Shown here: positions 23,743 to 32,030 of the stretch, one piece after another
How positions within the stretch are numbered: the first letter of the stretch is position 1
How the letters are laid out: each line of letters opens with the position of its first letter
NCBI GenBank assembly: GCA_900543525.1
Contig: UQRS01000014.1
Coordinates: forward strand, 1-33,369
Direction: 5' to 3'
DNA: 33,369 bases
Source: an uncultured Oscillospiraceae bacterium
GTDB lineage: Bacteria; Bacillota; Clostridia; Oscillospirales; Acutalibacteraceae
The notes under the pieces: generated by a model
What the model saw: only the letters and a program-made list of their open reading frames with translations
Databases searched by the model: none
Told to the model about the DNA's origin: nothing
Position numbers and translations under genes: made by a program

Positions 23743-24876
23743 ATGAAGATTTTGCATACGTCCGACTGGCATCTCGGTCGGGTGATTTACGGACGGTCGC
23801 TGATCGAGGATCAGCAGTATTTTATCGAGCGGTTTTTTCTGCCGCTGCTTGAAGACGAGCGCCCCGACGCGGTGATTCTGGCCGGCGATATTTTTGACCG
23901 GCAGATCGCCCCGGTCGAGGCGCTGCGCCTTTTTGACGCCTTCGTGACCGAGGTTTGCGGCCGCCGGCACATCCCGGTGATCGCCGTTTCGGGCAACCAC
24001 GACGGTGCCGACCGGCTGGGACTGGGGGGCGCCTTACTGCGGGAGAGCGGCCTGCACATCACCTCCCGCCTCGACCCGTACGCCCCGCCGGTGGTGCTTC
24101 CCGGAAAGCGGGAGGTGCATATTTACACCCTGCCTTATTTTGACCCGGCGATGGCGCGCGATTGCCTCAGGGAGGAGGAGCTGCGCGGCTTTGCCGCGGC
24201 CTACAGCGCGGTGCTGGAGATTCTGCGGGAGCGGCTTGACCCGGCCGCCTTCAACATTCTGGTCGCCCACTGCTTCGTCGCCGGGGCCGAGACGAGCGAG
24301 AGCGAAAGCCCCATTTTCATCGGCGGCAGCGGAGAGGTGCCGGGCAGCCTCTTCGACGGGTTTGACTATGTCGCGCTGGGACATCTCCACCGCGCCCAAA
24401 CGCTGGGGGAGAAAATCCGCTACTCCGGCTCGCCGCTAAAATACTCCTTCGACGAGGAGCATCACAAAAAATCGGTCACAATGCTGGAGGTGGGGGAGAC
24501 CCTCTCCCTCCGGCAGATTCCGGTTGCTTTTCTGCGGGATATGCGCACCCTCTCGGGCGGGATAGAGGAGCTGGAGGCGGCGGCCGAAACCGACCCGGGC
24601 AGGGAGGATTACATCTCGGCCGAGTTGACCGGCCTGCCGGTTTATGAGCCGATGCACCGTCTGCGGCAGATTTATCCCAACACCCTCTCGGTGCGCAACG
24701 GCAGCTTTGCGGCCGACGGCGCGCGTGAGGAGCGGGCCGCCCTGCGCGGCAGCGATCCGCAGACCGTCTTTGCCGAATTTATGCGGCAGATGTGCGGCAG
24801 CGAGGCGGAGGCGGCCGACCTGGCCGTTTTTTCGGCGGCCTATGACGCGGCAAGCGGAAAGGGGGCGCAGGTATGA
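23743..24876 (+). CDS. sbcD: Exonuclease SbcD (Mre11 homolog)
   Basis: This 377 aa nuclease subunit of the SbcCD complex cleaves DNA hairpins and processes double-strand ends. Phosphoesterase motifs are complete: TSDWHLG (D8, H10), LAGDIFDR, VSGNHDGADR, VAHCFVAG and ALGHLHRAQ. A C-terminal capping domain follows from about 275. The final codons overlap sbcC by 4 bp, giving a coupled pair. The nearest purine-rich site (AAAGGAA) is about 15 bases from the ATG, so the start is a little less sure, but MKILHTSDWHLG is the classic N-terminus. Confidence 0.96.
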   Translation: MKILHTSDWHLGRVIYGRSLIEDQQYFIERFFLPLLEDERPDAVILAGDIFDRQIAPVEALRLFDAFVTEVCGRRHIPVIAVSGNHDGADRLGLGGALLRESGLHITSRLDPYAPPVVLPGKREVHIYTLPYFDPAMARDCLREEELRGFAAAYSAVLEILRERLDPAAFNILVAHCFVAGAETSESESPIFIGGSGEVPGSLFDGFDYVALGHLHRAQTLGEKIRYSGSPLKYSFDEEHHKKSVTMLEVGETLSLRQIPVAFLRDMRTLSGGIEELEAAAETDPGREDYISAELTGLPVYEPMHRLRQIYPNTLSVRNGSFAADGAREERAALRGSDPQTVFAEFMRQMCGSEAEAADLAVFSAAYDAASGKGAQV

Positions 24877-27533
24877 GGCCTGAATTTATCCGTATGCGGG
24901 CCTTCGGCCCTTATCTTGGGGAGGCGGAGGTGGATTTTTCTCCGCTTTGGAAGGCGCAGATTTTTCTGATTACCGGCCCGACCGGCGGGGGGAAGACCTC
25001 TATTCTGGACGCCATGAGCTTCGCACTTTACGGTCAGGCGACCGGGGAGACGCGGGAGTTCCGCGATATGCGCTGCACCGCCGCCGATGAAAATGAGGAC
25101 ACTCTGACCGAGTTTATTTTTTCGCTCGGGACGGCGCGCTACCGCTTTTTGCGCACCATCCATCTGCATAAAAGAAGAGACGGCGGCCGCGAGCTTCAGA
25201 TCGGCGGCGAGTGCCATGTGGAGGAGGACGGGCAGTGGCGGCTGCTGGCCTCGGGCAGCAGCGCCGTAACCAAAAAAGCGGAGGAGATTCTGGGCTTTAC
25301 CCACGACCAGTTCTCTCAGGTGGTCGTTCTGCCGCAGGGGGAGTTCCGCCGGCTGCTGCTGGCCAATTCCTCTGAAAAGGCCAAAATTCTGGAGGTGCTG
25401 TTCGCCACCTCGATCTGGCAGCGGACGGCCGAGCAGCTCACATATAAGCTGAAGGCGCTGCGGGGAAATCTGGCCGAGCTGGAGCAGGGGGAGGCGCTCC
25501 TCCTCGAATCGGCCGGCGCGGATGATTTCGCCGCGCTGGAGGAGATGCTGGCTGCCGGAGCGCAGGCGCTTACAGAGGCGAGGGCGGCCGTGCAGGCGGC
25601 CGAAAAACGTAATCAGGCGGCGCTCGCAGCCTTTGAGGCGGGGCAGACCCTTTCGGCAGATTTCGCCGCGCTTGCCGCGGCCGAAAAGCGGCAGGCCGCG
25701 CTGGACGGCCGGGCGGAGGAAAACCGCGCCGCCAAAGAAAAGCTGGAGACCGCCCGCCGGGCGGCGGCGGTGCTGCCCTATGATGCGGCATGGCGGCAGA
25801 GCGAGCGGCTCCTCCGCGTCAAGCGGGAGGGGGCGGAAGCGGCGGCCGCGCGGCAAAAAGCGGCCGAGGCCGCCCGGCAAAAGGCGGCCGAGCGGGCAGC
25901 CGGGATTCCGGCCGCCGAGCAGACAGCCCGCGACCTGCAGGCGGAGATTGCAAAATACCGCACCCTTTTGCCCGACGCCGAAAAGCTGGACGGCGTGCTG
26001 CGGGAAGCCAAGGCCGCGCACAAAACGGCGGCCGAGAAAAAGGCGCTGCTTGACCGCTGCCTTGCAGACTATAAGGTGCTGGAGGAGCGGATCGCCAAGG
26101 GCGAGCAGATGGTCGAAGCCTCCTACACGGCCTTTCGCGCCGCCGAGCGGGAGGCGCTGATCAACCAGTTTGCGGCCGGCGCGGCCGCCTGTCTGCAGGA
26201 GGGGGAGCCCTGTCCGGTTTGCGGCTCGGTTCACCACCCCGCACCTGCCCGGCCGGTGGAGGGCGGCGGCCAGTCGGCTGAGGCGGCCGGCGCGGCTTAT
26301 GAAAAGCAGAAGGCGCTGCTGGAAAAGCTCAAGGCCGAGCGGGAGGCGCTCCGGCAAAAGGGAGAGAGGCTGCGCGCCGACTTTTCCGGTGCCGATCGGG
26401 CGCTGGCCGCGGCCGAGGCTACGGCCAAAGAGCTGACCGCCCGTCTGGCCTCGGCCGAGAGCTATACGGTTTTGCAGAAAAAGCTGCGGGAGGATGAGGC
26501 CGCGGCCGACCGCGTGGCAAAAGAGATTGCCGCCGTCCGTAAGGCGGCTGAGGAGGCCGGCGCTGTCCTTGCCGCGGCCGGGGCGGAACGGGAGGCGGCC
26601 TCCAGAGCGCTCGGCGAGGCGGAGGAGCAGGCGGCCGACGCCCGCCGCGCGGCCGAAAATGCGGCGCTGACCGCCGGCTTTGCGGTCGACGCCGATTTTG
26701 CCGCGCTGGCTTTGGATAAGGCGGAAATCGCCGCCCTTGAAAAAAGCACGGCCGATTATGCCGAGGCGGTTCGCAGCACGGCGCAGGAGGCGGCCGCCCT
26801 CCGTGCAAGGCTGGAGGGGAAAACCGCCCCCGACCTCGCCGCGCTTATGGCGGAGCGGGAGGCAGCCACGGCCGCCTTTGCCGAAAAGAGCGCCGCCTGC
26901 GGCCGCCTGGCCGAGCGGCAGGAGCTGCTTTCCTCCACCCGGTCAAAAATTGCCGGGATGCGGGAATCCTCCGCCGCCCTGCGGGAGGAGTACGGCCGGG
27001 TCTGCCGGGTGAGCGAGCTGGTCTCCGGCCGCAACCGGAGCAAGACGCCGCTGCATAATTTTGTGCTCGGATTGATGCTGGACGACGTGATTCTGGCCGC
27101 CAGCCGCTATCTCGGCCGGCTGAGCCGGGGGCGTTACTGCCTCGTCCGGGCGGAGGAGGCCGGCGCCGGCAAGGGCTGGAGCGGGCTGGAAATTGAGGTT
27201 ACCGACGCGCACATCGGCGGCAGGCGGCGGGTCTCCACTTTGTCGGGGGGAGAGCTGTTTCTGGCCTCCCTTTCGCTGGCCTTCGGCCTGGCCGAGGTGG
27301 TGCAGAGCTTCTCAGGCGGGGTGCGACTGGACTCCATCTTTATTGATGAGGGCTTCGGCACCCTCGACAGCGAGACGCTCGAGGCGGCTATGAAGGCGCT
27401 GGCTGAGGTGCAGGCCGAGGGGCGGCTGGTCGGCATCATCTCCCACGTTGGGGAGCTGAAAAGCCGCATTCCCGCTCGGATTGAGGTCTTTCCCGGGGAG
27501 GACGGCAGCCGCCTTCTGGTGCGGGGTGTCTGA
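24873..27533 (+). CDS. sbcC: SbcC ATPase (Rad50/SMC-like)
   Basis: This 886 aa ATPase partner of SbcD is shorter than E. coli SbcC (about 1050). The N-terminal half-site has Walker A GPTGGGKTS near residue 35. A long Ala/Glu/Arg-rich coiled coil follows, with the zinc hook CPVCGS at about 447 that dimerises the arms. After the return coil come the ABC signature STLSGGELFLASLSLAFGL (near 790) and Walker B SIFIDEGFGTLD (near 822). It overlaps sbcD by 4 bp (ATGA). The coiled coil has extreme alanine and GC content, which explains the many long spurious antisense frames over it. Confidence 0.96.
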   Translation: MRPEFIRMRAFGPYLGEAEVDFSPLWKAQIFLITGPTGGGKTSILDAMSFALYGQATGETREFRDMRCTAADENEDTLTEFIFSLGTARYRFLRTIHLHKRRDGGRELQIGGECHVEEDGQWRLLASGSSAVTKKAEEILGFTHDQFSQVVVLPQGEFRRLLLANSSEKAKILEVLFATSIWQRTAEQLTYKLKALRGNLAELEQGEALLLESAGADDFAALEEMLAAGAQALTEARAAVQAAEKRNQAALAAFEAGQTLSADFAALAAAEKRQAALDGRAEENRAAKEKLETARRAAAVLPYDAAWRQSERLLRVKREGAEAAAARQKAAEAARQKAAERAAGIPAAEQTARDLQAEIAKYRTLLPDAEKLDGVLREAKAAHKTAAEKKALLDRCLADYKVLEERIAKGEQMVEASYTAFRAAEREALINQFAAGAAACLQEGEPCPVCGSVHHPAPARPVEGGGQSAEAAGAAYEKQKALLEKLKAEREALRQKGERLRADFSGADRALAAAEATAKELTARLASAESYTVLQKKLREDEAAADRVAKEIAAVRKAAEEAGAVLAAAGAEREAASRALGEAEEQAADARRAAENAALTAGFAVDADFAALALDKAEIAALEKSTADYAEAVRSTAQEAAALRARLEGKTAPDLAALMAEREAATAAFAEKSAACGRLAERQELLSSTRSKIAGMRESSAALREEYGRVCRVSELVSGRNRSKTPLHNFVLGLMLDDVILAASRYLGRLSRGRYCLVRAEEAGAGKGWSGLEIEVTDAHIGGRRRVSTLSGGELFLASLSLAFGLAEVVQSFSGGVRLDSIFIDEGFGTLDSETLEAAMKALAEVQAEGRLVGIISHVGELKSRIPARIEVFPGEDGSRLLVRGV

Positions 27534-27603
27534 TCTTTTGGCGGCTTGCGGCGGGCTCGGGCTAAAAACCGCAGTTTTTGTCCAAACATAAAATGGAATT
27601 GTC

Positions 27604-27632
27604 TTGCGTTCGGGGACGGCCTGTGCTATAAA
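27604..27632 (+). promoter_or_regulatory. Promoter of the dehydrogenase/TIM-barrel cluster
   Basis: TTGCGT, a 17 bp spacer and TATAAA with an extended -10 TG. The spacer contains GGGACGGCCTGTG, which recurs with two changes in the promoter at 33331-33359. Confidence 0.65.
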
Positions 27633-27693
27633 TAGGATGGAAAAAAGAGGGTGTCTTATCGGGCGGACTCTTCCGGAGGAGAACCGGGCCTTG

Positions 27694-27734
27694 CGCGTTT
27701 TTTACCCCGCTTTTTGCGCGGGTTCGCGTTTTTT
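27694..27734 (+). terminator. Attenuator-like hairpin in the cluster leader
   Basis: CCCGC/GCGGG (27706-27722) with an outer CGCG/CGCG pairing is followed by TTTTTTGGGTTTT, about 100 bases before the first start codon. If it folds, it could end transcription early or respond to a ligand or regulator. Confidence 0.4.
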
Positions 27735-27833
27735 GGGTTTTATATCCCGCGGGGTTCGGCTTCCCTTTGAAGGGCTGCTCTTAAAATCACCCTTCCTTCG
27801 TAAAACTATAAAAAACGAAAGGCGGAGTTTCCT

Positions 27834-28910
27834 ATGAAAAAACTGAAAATCGGCATCGTCGGCTGCGGCGGTATCGCAAACGGAAAGCATATGCCGGCTC
27901 TCTCCCGCATTCCGGAGGTAGAGATGGTTGCTTTCTGCGACATTATTGAGGAACGGGCACAGAAGGCGGCCAAGCAGTACGGCACCGAGGACGCCAAGGT
28001 TTACACCGATTATAAGGAGCTTCTGGCCGACGACTCGATCGAGGTTGTGCATGTGCTGACCCCCAACCGGGAGCATTGCGCCATCACGGTCGACGCGCTG
28101 GAGGCCGGCAAGCATGTCATGTGTGAAAAGCCGATGGCCAAAACGGCCGCTGACGCCAGAAAGATGCTGGACGCGGCAAAGCGCACCGGCAAAAAGCTGA
28201 CCATCGGGTATCAGAATCGCTACAGGGACGACAGCATGTTCCTTAAAAAGGCGTGCGAGCGCGGCGATCTGGGTGAGATTTATTTTGCCAAGGCGCATGC
28301 TCTCCGCCGCCGCGGCGTTCCGACCTGGGGCGTCTTCACGGATGAGGAGAAGCAGGGCGGCGGTCCGCTGATCGACATCGGCACCCATGCGCTCGACCTC
28401 ACCCTCTGGATGATGGACAATTACGAGGTCAAGTCGGTCAAGGGCTCCACCTTCCGCAAGCTGGCCGAGCAGAAGGATACCGGCAACCCCTGGGGCGACT
28501 GGGATCCGAACGAGTTCACGGTAGAGGATTCTGCCTTTGGATTTATTGAAATGAAGAATGGCGCGACCATTATTCTTGAGTCGAGCTGGGCGCTCAACAC
28601 CCTCGACGTCGGGGAGGCGCAGACCAGCCTCTGCGGAACCAAGGCCGGCGCCGACATGAAGGACGGTCTTCGCATCAACCGCATCGACTACGGCAAGCAG
28701 AGCATTCTGAAGCCGGATATGAACAGTGGCGGCGTCGCCTTCTTTGAAGGGCGTCGTGCCGGCGCCGAGGATGTCGAGGCCAGAATGTGGATCGACAACA
28801 TCCTCAACGACACCGAGCCGATGGTAAAGCCGGAGCAGGCGCTGGTCGTGACCGAGATTCTGGAGGCGATTTACACCTCCGCCAAGACCGGAAAACAGGT
28901 CGATTTTTAA
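27834..28910 (+). CDS. Gfo/Idh/MocA-family NAD(P)-dependent oxidoreductase (first of three)
   Basis: This 358 aa protein has an N-terminal Rossmann fold (GIVGCGGIA, residues 7-15; acidic D36 ends the second strand, favouring NAD) and the C-terminal Gfo/Idh/MocA alpha/beta domain (about 130-340). The catalytic lysine is K99 in CEKP, and the motif GGGPLIDIGTHALDL supplies D181 and H185. Family members oxidise or reduce a sugar or inositol hydroxyl. It opens the cluster, with AGGCGGAG before the ATG, and is followed after 13 bp by a TIM-barrel gene, so the two are probably co-translated and act in sequence. The substrate cannot be read from sequence. Confidence 0.92.
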   Translation: MKKLKIGIVGCGGIANGKHMPALSRIPEVEMVAFCDIIEERAQKAAKQYGTEDAKVYTDYKELLADDSIEVVHVLTPNREHCAITVDALEAGKHVMCEKPMAKTAADARKMLDAAKRTGKKLTIGYQNRYRDDSMFLKKACERGDLGEIYFAKAHALRRRGVPTWGVFTDEEKQGGGPLIDIGTHALDLTLWMMDNYEVKSVKGSTFRKLAEQKDTGNPWGDWDPNEFTVEDSAFGFIEMKNGATIILESSWALNTLDVGEAQTSLCGTKAGADMKDGLRINRIDYGKQSILKPDMNSGGVAFFEGRRAGAEDVEARMWIDNILNDTEPMVKPEQALVVTEILEAIYTSAKTGKQVDF

Positions 28911-28923
28911 GGGGTGAGCTATT

Positions 28924-29658
28924 TTGAGCAAACCGTTTGGATTGCAGCTTTATTCCGTCCGTGACGCGATGGATAAGGATTACATGGGGACTCTGCGTCA
29001 GGTGGCTGAAATGGGCTACCGCCAGGTGGAGTTTGCCGGCTTTGCCGACTACTCGGCGAAGGAGATTTCGGCTGCACTGTCGGAATACAACCTCGAAGGG
29101 ATCAGCGCCCATGTCGGCGCCGACCGCCTCGTGGGGGAGAATCTGAAGCCTCAGCTGGAGTTTTTGGCCGAGATCGGCTGCAAATATGTCATCCTCCCCT
29201 GGTATGAGGCCAACAGCATGGAAAAGGTGGAGGAGGTCTGCGGGATTCTGAACAATGTCGCAGAGGCTGCCCGGCCGTACGGACTGACCTGCGGGTATCA
29301 CAACCACGGGCATGAGTTTACCCGGCTGGGAGAGTCGTTCGCCCTCACCCATATTATGGAGAAAACCTCGCCCGACGTGGTGATGGAGCTGGACGTTTTC
29401 TGGGCGGCGCACGCGGATGTCAATCCGTTCGACTATTTCCGCCAGCACAAGGATCGCATCCGGCTGCTGCATCTCAAGCAGATCGACGGGGAGAAGAACA
29501 GCGTCGACCTGCCGGACGGCGTGATCGACATGGCTGCGCTTTCCCGCCTTGCCGAAGGGTTCGGCGTGAACACCTTCATCGTCGAGCAGGAGGCCTACCC
29601 GGTCTCGAGTATGGAGAGCGCCCGGGTGAACGCGGAATATTTGAAGAAGATTTTATAA
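28924..29658 (+). CDS. Xylose-isomerase-like TIM-barrel protein (sugar phosphate isomerase/epimerase family, short form)
   Basis: This 244 aa protein belongs to the AP_endonuc_2/COG1082 superfamily. Likely metal ligands: the YHNHGHEF segment (125-132), E155-x-D157 in VMELDVFW, H183 in LLHLKQ and E221 in FIVEQEAY. It starts at TTG (MSKPFGLQLYSVRD) behind AAGGGGTGAG; the N-terminal LQLYSVR strand is typical of the family. Relatives include sugar isomerases, epimerases and inosose dehydratases. Close spacing to the preceding dehydrogenase suggests that it acts on that enzyme's oxidised product. Confidence 0.9.
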   Translation: MSKPFGLQLYSVRDAMDKDYMGTLRQVAEMGYRQVEFAGFADYSAKEISAALSEYNLEGISAHVGADRLVGENLKPQLEFLAEIGCKYVILPWYEANSMEKVEEVCGILNNVAEAARPYGLTCGYHNHGHEFTRLGESFALTHIMEKTSPDVVMELDVFWAAHADVNPFDYFRQHKDRIRLLHLKQIDGEKNSVDLPDGVIDMAALSRLAEGFGVNTFIVEQEAYPVSSMESARVNAEYLKKIL

Positions 29659-29669
29659 TCAGGAAAAAA

Positions 29670-29712
29670 GGGCGGCTTCTCCCCTTTCGGAGGGCGGCCG
29701 TCCTCTTTTTTT
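29670..29712 (+). terminator. Hairpin terminator after the short TIM-barrel gene
   Basis: GGGCGGC and GCCGTCC pair over 7 bp with one G-U, with an inner CTCC/GGAG stem, followed by TCTTTTTTT. A-run on the left makes it potentially bidirectional. Confidence 0.75.
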
Positions 29713-29732
29713 AAAGAAGGGACTGCATACAT

Positions 29733-30698
29733 ATGAAAGTTGGAGTATTTACCCCCGTTGTCGGCTTTATGCCGCTGGAGGAAGCGGTGCCCTACCTCGC
29801 CTCTCTGGGTGTGGAGGCGCTGGAGATCGGCGCGGGCGGCACGCCCGGCAAGCAGCTCGATCCCGAGCAGCTTTTGGGGCATAAGGATAAGATTCAGGCG
29901 GTCAAGGACCTGATGAAAAACAACAACGTTGAGATTGCGGCGCTTTCGGCGCACGGCAACCCGGTTCATCCGACCAAGGAGTATGCCGACCGCGACCATC
30001 ACGAATTTATGCGTGCGGTCGAGCTGGCGGAGGAGCTGGAGGTTGACACCATCGTCGGCTTCTCGGGCTGCCCGGGCGATTGCCCGACCTCGCAGTATCC
30101 CAACTGGGTGACCTGCACCTGGCCGGACGATTTCCCGAAGATTCTCGAGTATCAGTGGGAGATTCTGGTGGACTACTGGCAGAAGGCTTCGGCCGAAGCG
30201 GCCTCCCACGGGATTAAAAAAATCGCGATCGAAATGCACCCCGGCTTCTGCGTCTATAATCCTGAGACCATGATGAAGCTGCGGGAGGCGGTCGGCCCGA
30301 TCATGGGCGCCAACTTTGATCCCAGCCACCTGATCTGGCAGCAGGTCAATCCGGTGGAGGCGATCCGCTTCCTGGGAGAGAGGGGTGCGATTCACCACTT
30401 CCATGCCAAGGATACCCGGATCAACAAGCCCGACTGCGACATCAACGGTGTGCTCTGCACCGGCAGCTATGGCGATATTCTGACCCGTCCGTGGGTCTTC
30501 CGGACGATCGGCTATGGCTCGGATGTCAAGGCCTGGAAGGATATGATGAGCATGCTCAATGCGGTCGGCTACGACGGCATTGTCAGCATCGAGCATGAGG
30601 ACGGCCTGATGTCCGCCAGAGAGGGTCTGGAAAAGGCGGTCGAATTCTTAAAGAGCATTATTATTAAGGAAAAACCGGGCGCCATGTGGTGGGTCTGA
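29733..30698 (+). CDS. Xylose-isomerase-like TIM-barrel protein (sugar phosphate isomerase/epimerase family, long form)
   Basis: This 321 aa protein of the same superfamily differs strongly from the 244 aa neighbour. Likely metal and catalytic residues: H74 in SAHGNP, E167 in IEMHPGF, D196 and H199 in NFDPSHLIWQQ, H222/H224 in HHFHAKDTR, and E287 in SIEHED. The NFDPSH...HAKD pattern occurs in a widespread subgroup found near Gfo/Idh/MocA genes, which includes epimerases of keto-glycosides. A purine-rich GAAGGGA lies ten bases before the ATG. It sits between two hairpins. The substrate is unknown. Confidence 0.91.
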   Translation: MKVGVFTPVVGFMPLEEAVPYLASLGVEALEIGAGGTPGKQLDPEQLLGHKDKIQAVKDLMKNNNVEIAALSAHGNPVHPTKEYADRDHHEFMRAVELAEELEVDTIVGFSGCPGDCPTSQYPNWVTCTWPDDFPKILEYQWEILVDYWQKASAEAASHGIKKIAIEMHPGFCVYNPETMMKLREAVGPIMGANFDPSHLIWQQVNPVEAIRFLGERGAIHHFHAKDTRINKPDCDINGVLCTGSYGDILTRPWVFRTIGYGSDVKAWKDMMSMLNAVGYDGIVSIEHEDGLMSAREGLEKAVEFLKSIIIKEKPGAMWWV

Positions 30699-30715
30699 AA
30701 TTTGATCTGAAAAAA

Positions 30716-30747
30716 AGAGAGGCGGCCTATTTTTGGTCCGCCTCTCT
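30716..30747. terminator. Perfect 10 bp stem hairpin after the long TIM-barrel gene
   Basis: AGAGAGGCGG and CCGCCTCTCT pair perfectly around a 12 nt loop. The strong T-run is on the minus strand; on the plus strand only CGGCAGTTTATATTT follows, so on the plus strand it may stabilise or attenuate rather than fully terminate. Confidence 0.65.
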
Positions 30748-30841
30748 CGGCAGTTTATATTTGCGCAATATTTTGAATGGATTTTGCTGTATTCCTGCCG
30801 AAAGTTGCGGAAAATCCGGATTTTGAATGAGGTGCTTTACT

Positions 30842-31900
30842 TTGAAACATAAATTGGGTATAATCGGCTTCGGCGGAATGGCCAACTGGCATTTTGAAAA
30901 TTGCCCCAAAACCGGCTGCATCGAGCCGGCCGCAGTCTATGACATTGATCCCGAGCGGGTCAAAATGGGTGAGGATAAGGGAGTTGTCGGCTTCCACTCG
31001 CTGGAGGAGTTTCTCGATTCCCGGCTGTTCGACGTTGTGCTGGTCGCCACGCCGAACAACTTCCATCACGACCTGTCGGTTGCCGCGCTGCGCGCCGGTT
31101 ATCACGTGATCTGTGAAAAGCCGGTCACTATGACGGTGGAGGAGCTGAAGGATGTTTTCCGCGTCGCGGATGCGTGCGGCAAGCTTTTTACCGTGCATCA
31201 GAACCGGCGCTGGGACGCCGACTTCAACATTGTCCGCAAGGCGATTGAGACCGGCATGGTCGGCAAGCCCTATACCATTGAATCCTGCGTTCACGGCTCG
31301 GGCGGCGTCGTCCACGGCTGGCGGGAGTATAAGGTTGCCGGCGGCGGCATGCTCTACGACTGGGGCATCCATCTGATTGACCAGATCCTCTACATGATGG
31401 GGGAGGAAAAGGTCACGGACGTTTTCTGCCATTTCAACTCGATCCGCACGCCGGAGGTGGACGATTATTTCAAGCTGATTCTCACCTTCGCGAACCACCT
31501 GGATGTACAGATTGAGGTGGGCACCTACTGCCTCAAGGCCAAGCCGCGCTGGTATGTCAACGGAACCGAGGGTTCTCTGATTCTGGAGGATTGGGACTGC
31601 CACGGCTCGGTGATTCACTCCTCCCAGACGGCGATGGAGTGGGAGCCGGTGGTCGTGCAGACCAAGGCCGGCCCGACCCGCACCATGGCGCCCCGCCCGA
31701 AGGAGACGCTGGAGGAACTGCCTCTGCCCGAGCTGGAGCCGGGCTGCGAGTGGGAGAATTTCTATCGCAACGTCTGCGGCGTGATCGACGGCACAGAGGA
31801 GCTGATTGTCCGCCACGATCAGATGCTTCGGGTTATGCAGGTGGTGGAGGCCGGCTTCCGTTCGGCCGAAGCCGGACATTCTGTCCCGGTAGAGATCTAA
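30842..31900 (+). CDS. Gfo/Idh/MocA-family oxidoreductase (second of three)
   Basis: This 352 aa protein has a Rossmann segment GIIGFGGMA (6-14), acidic D34 after the second strand, the catalytic K93 in CEKP, and the motif GGGMLYDWGIHLID with D173 and H177. The C-terminal domain is typical. I choose the TTG at 30842 (MKHKLGIIG) because GAGGTG lies seven bases before it; an ATG at 30827 overlaps that Shine-Dalgarno and is less likely. It is preceded by a hairpin and followed by a clear terminator, so it may be expressed at a different level from its neighbours. Confidence 0.91.
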   Translation: MKHKLGIIGFGGMANWHFENCPKTGCIEPAAVYDIDPERVKMGEDKGVVGFHSLEEFLDSRLFDVVLVATPNNFHHDLSVAALRAGYHVICEKPVTMTVEELKDVFRVADACGKLFTVHQNRRWDADFNIVRKAIETGMVGKPYTIESCVHGSGGVVHGWREYKVAGGGMLYDWGIHLIDQILYMMGEEKVTDVFCHFNSIRTPEVDDYFKLILTFANHLDVQIEVGTYCLKAKPRWYVNGTEGSLILEDWDCHGSVIHSSQTAMEWEPVVVQTKAGPTRTMAPRPKETLEELPLPELEPGCEWENFYRNVCGVIDGTEELIVRHDQMLRVMQVVEAGFRSAEAGHSVPVEI

Positions 31901-31914
31901 AAAAGCGATTACTC

Positions 31915-31947
31915 GGGCAAGGCGGTTGTCGGCCGTCTTGCCCTTTT
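31915..31947 (+). terminator. Intrinsic terminator after the second dehydrogenase
   Basis: GGGCAAGGCGG and CCGTCTTGCCC pair over 11 positions with one G-U, followed by TTTT. Confidence 0.8.
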
Positions 31948-32030
31948 CGGTTATAAAAAGTAAGGGTGTCATGCGTACAGCTTTGGCAGAAACTGCGGCC
32001 CTGCCCTTTTTTGAAAGGAAGCGGAAAGGT

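Larger units (their letters stand above)
27534..27833 (+). other. Upstream region and leader of the five-gene dehydrogenase cluster
   Basis: This 300 bp stretch holds a weak possible sbcC terminator (TGCGG...CCGCA then GTTTTT, around 27550-27580), a promoter (27604-27632) and a leader of about 200 bases with several hairpins. Among these are 27694-27734, followed by six T, and GAAGGG/CCCTTC just before the AGGCGGAG Shine-Dalgarno. No leader peptide or known riboswitch is evident. Confidence 0.55.

Noticed and set aside
24840..26357. 505-codon open frame on the minus strand
   Set aside because: It is antisense to sbcC; low-complexity Leu/Arg/Gly composition and no family resemblance. The real gene opposite has Walker, zinc-hook and signature motifs.
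27702..28931. 409-codon minus-strand frame
   Set aside because: It is the shadow of the first dehydrogenase and its leader; no recognisable domain.
27834..30698. Complete C-glycoside deglycosidase (DgpABC) system
   Set aside because: A Gfo/Idh/MocA enzyme and a TIM-barrel protein are present, but no small DgpB-type subunit gene was found, so the specific assignment is not supported.
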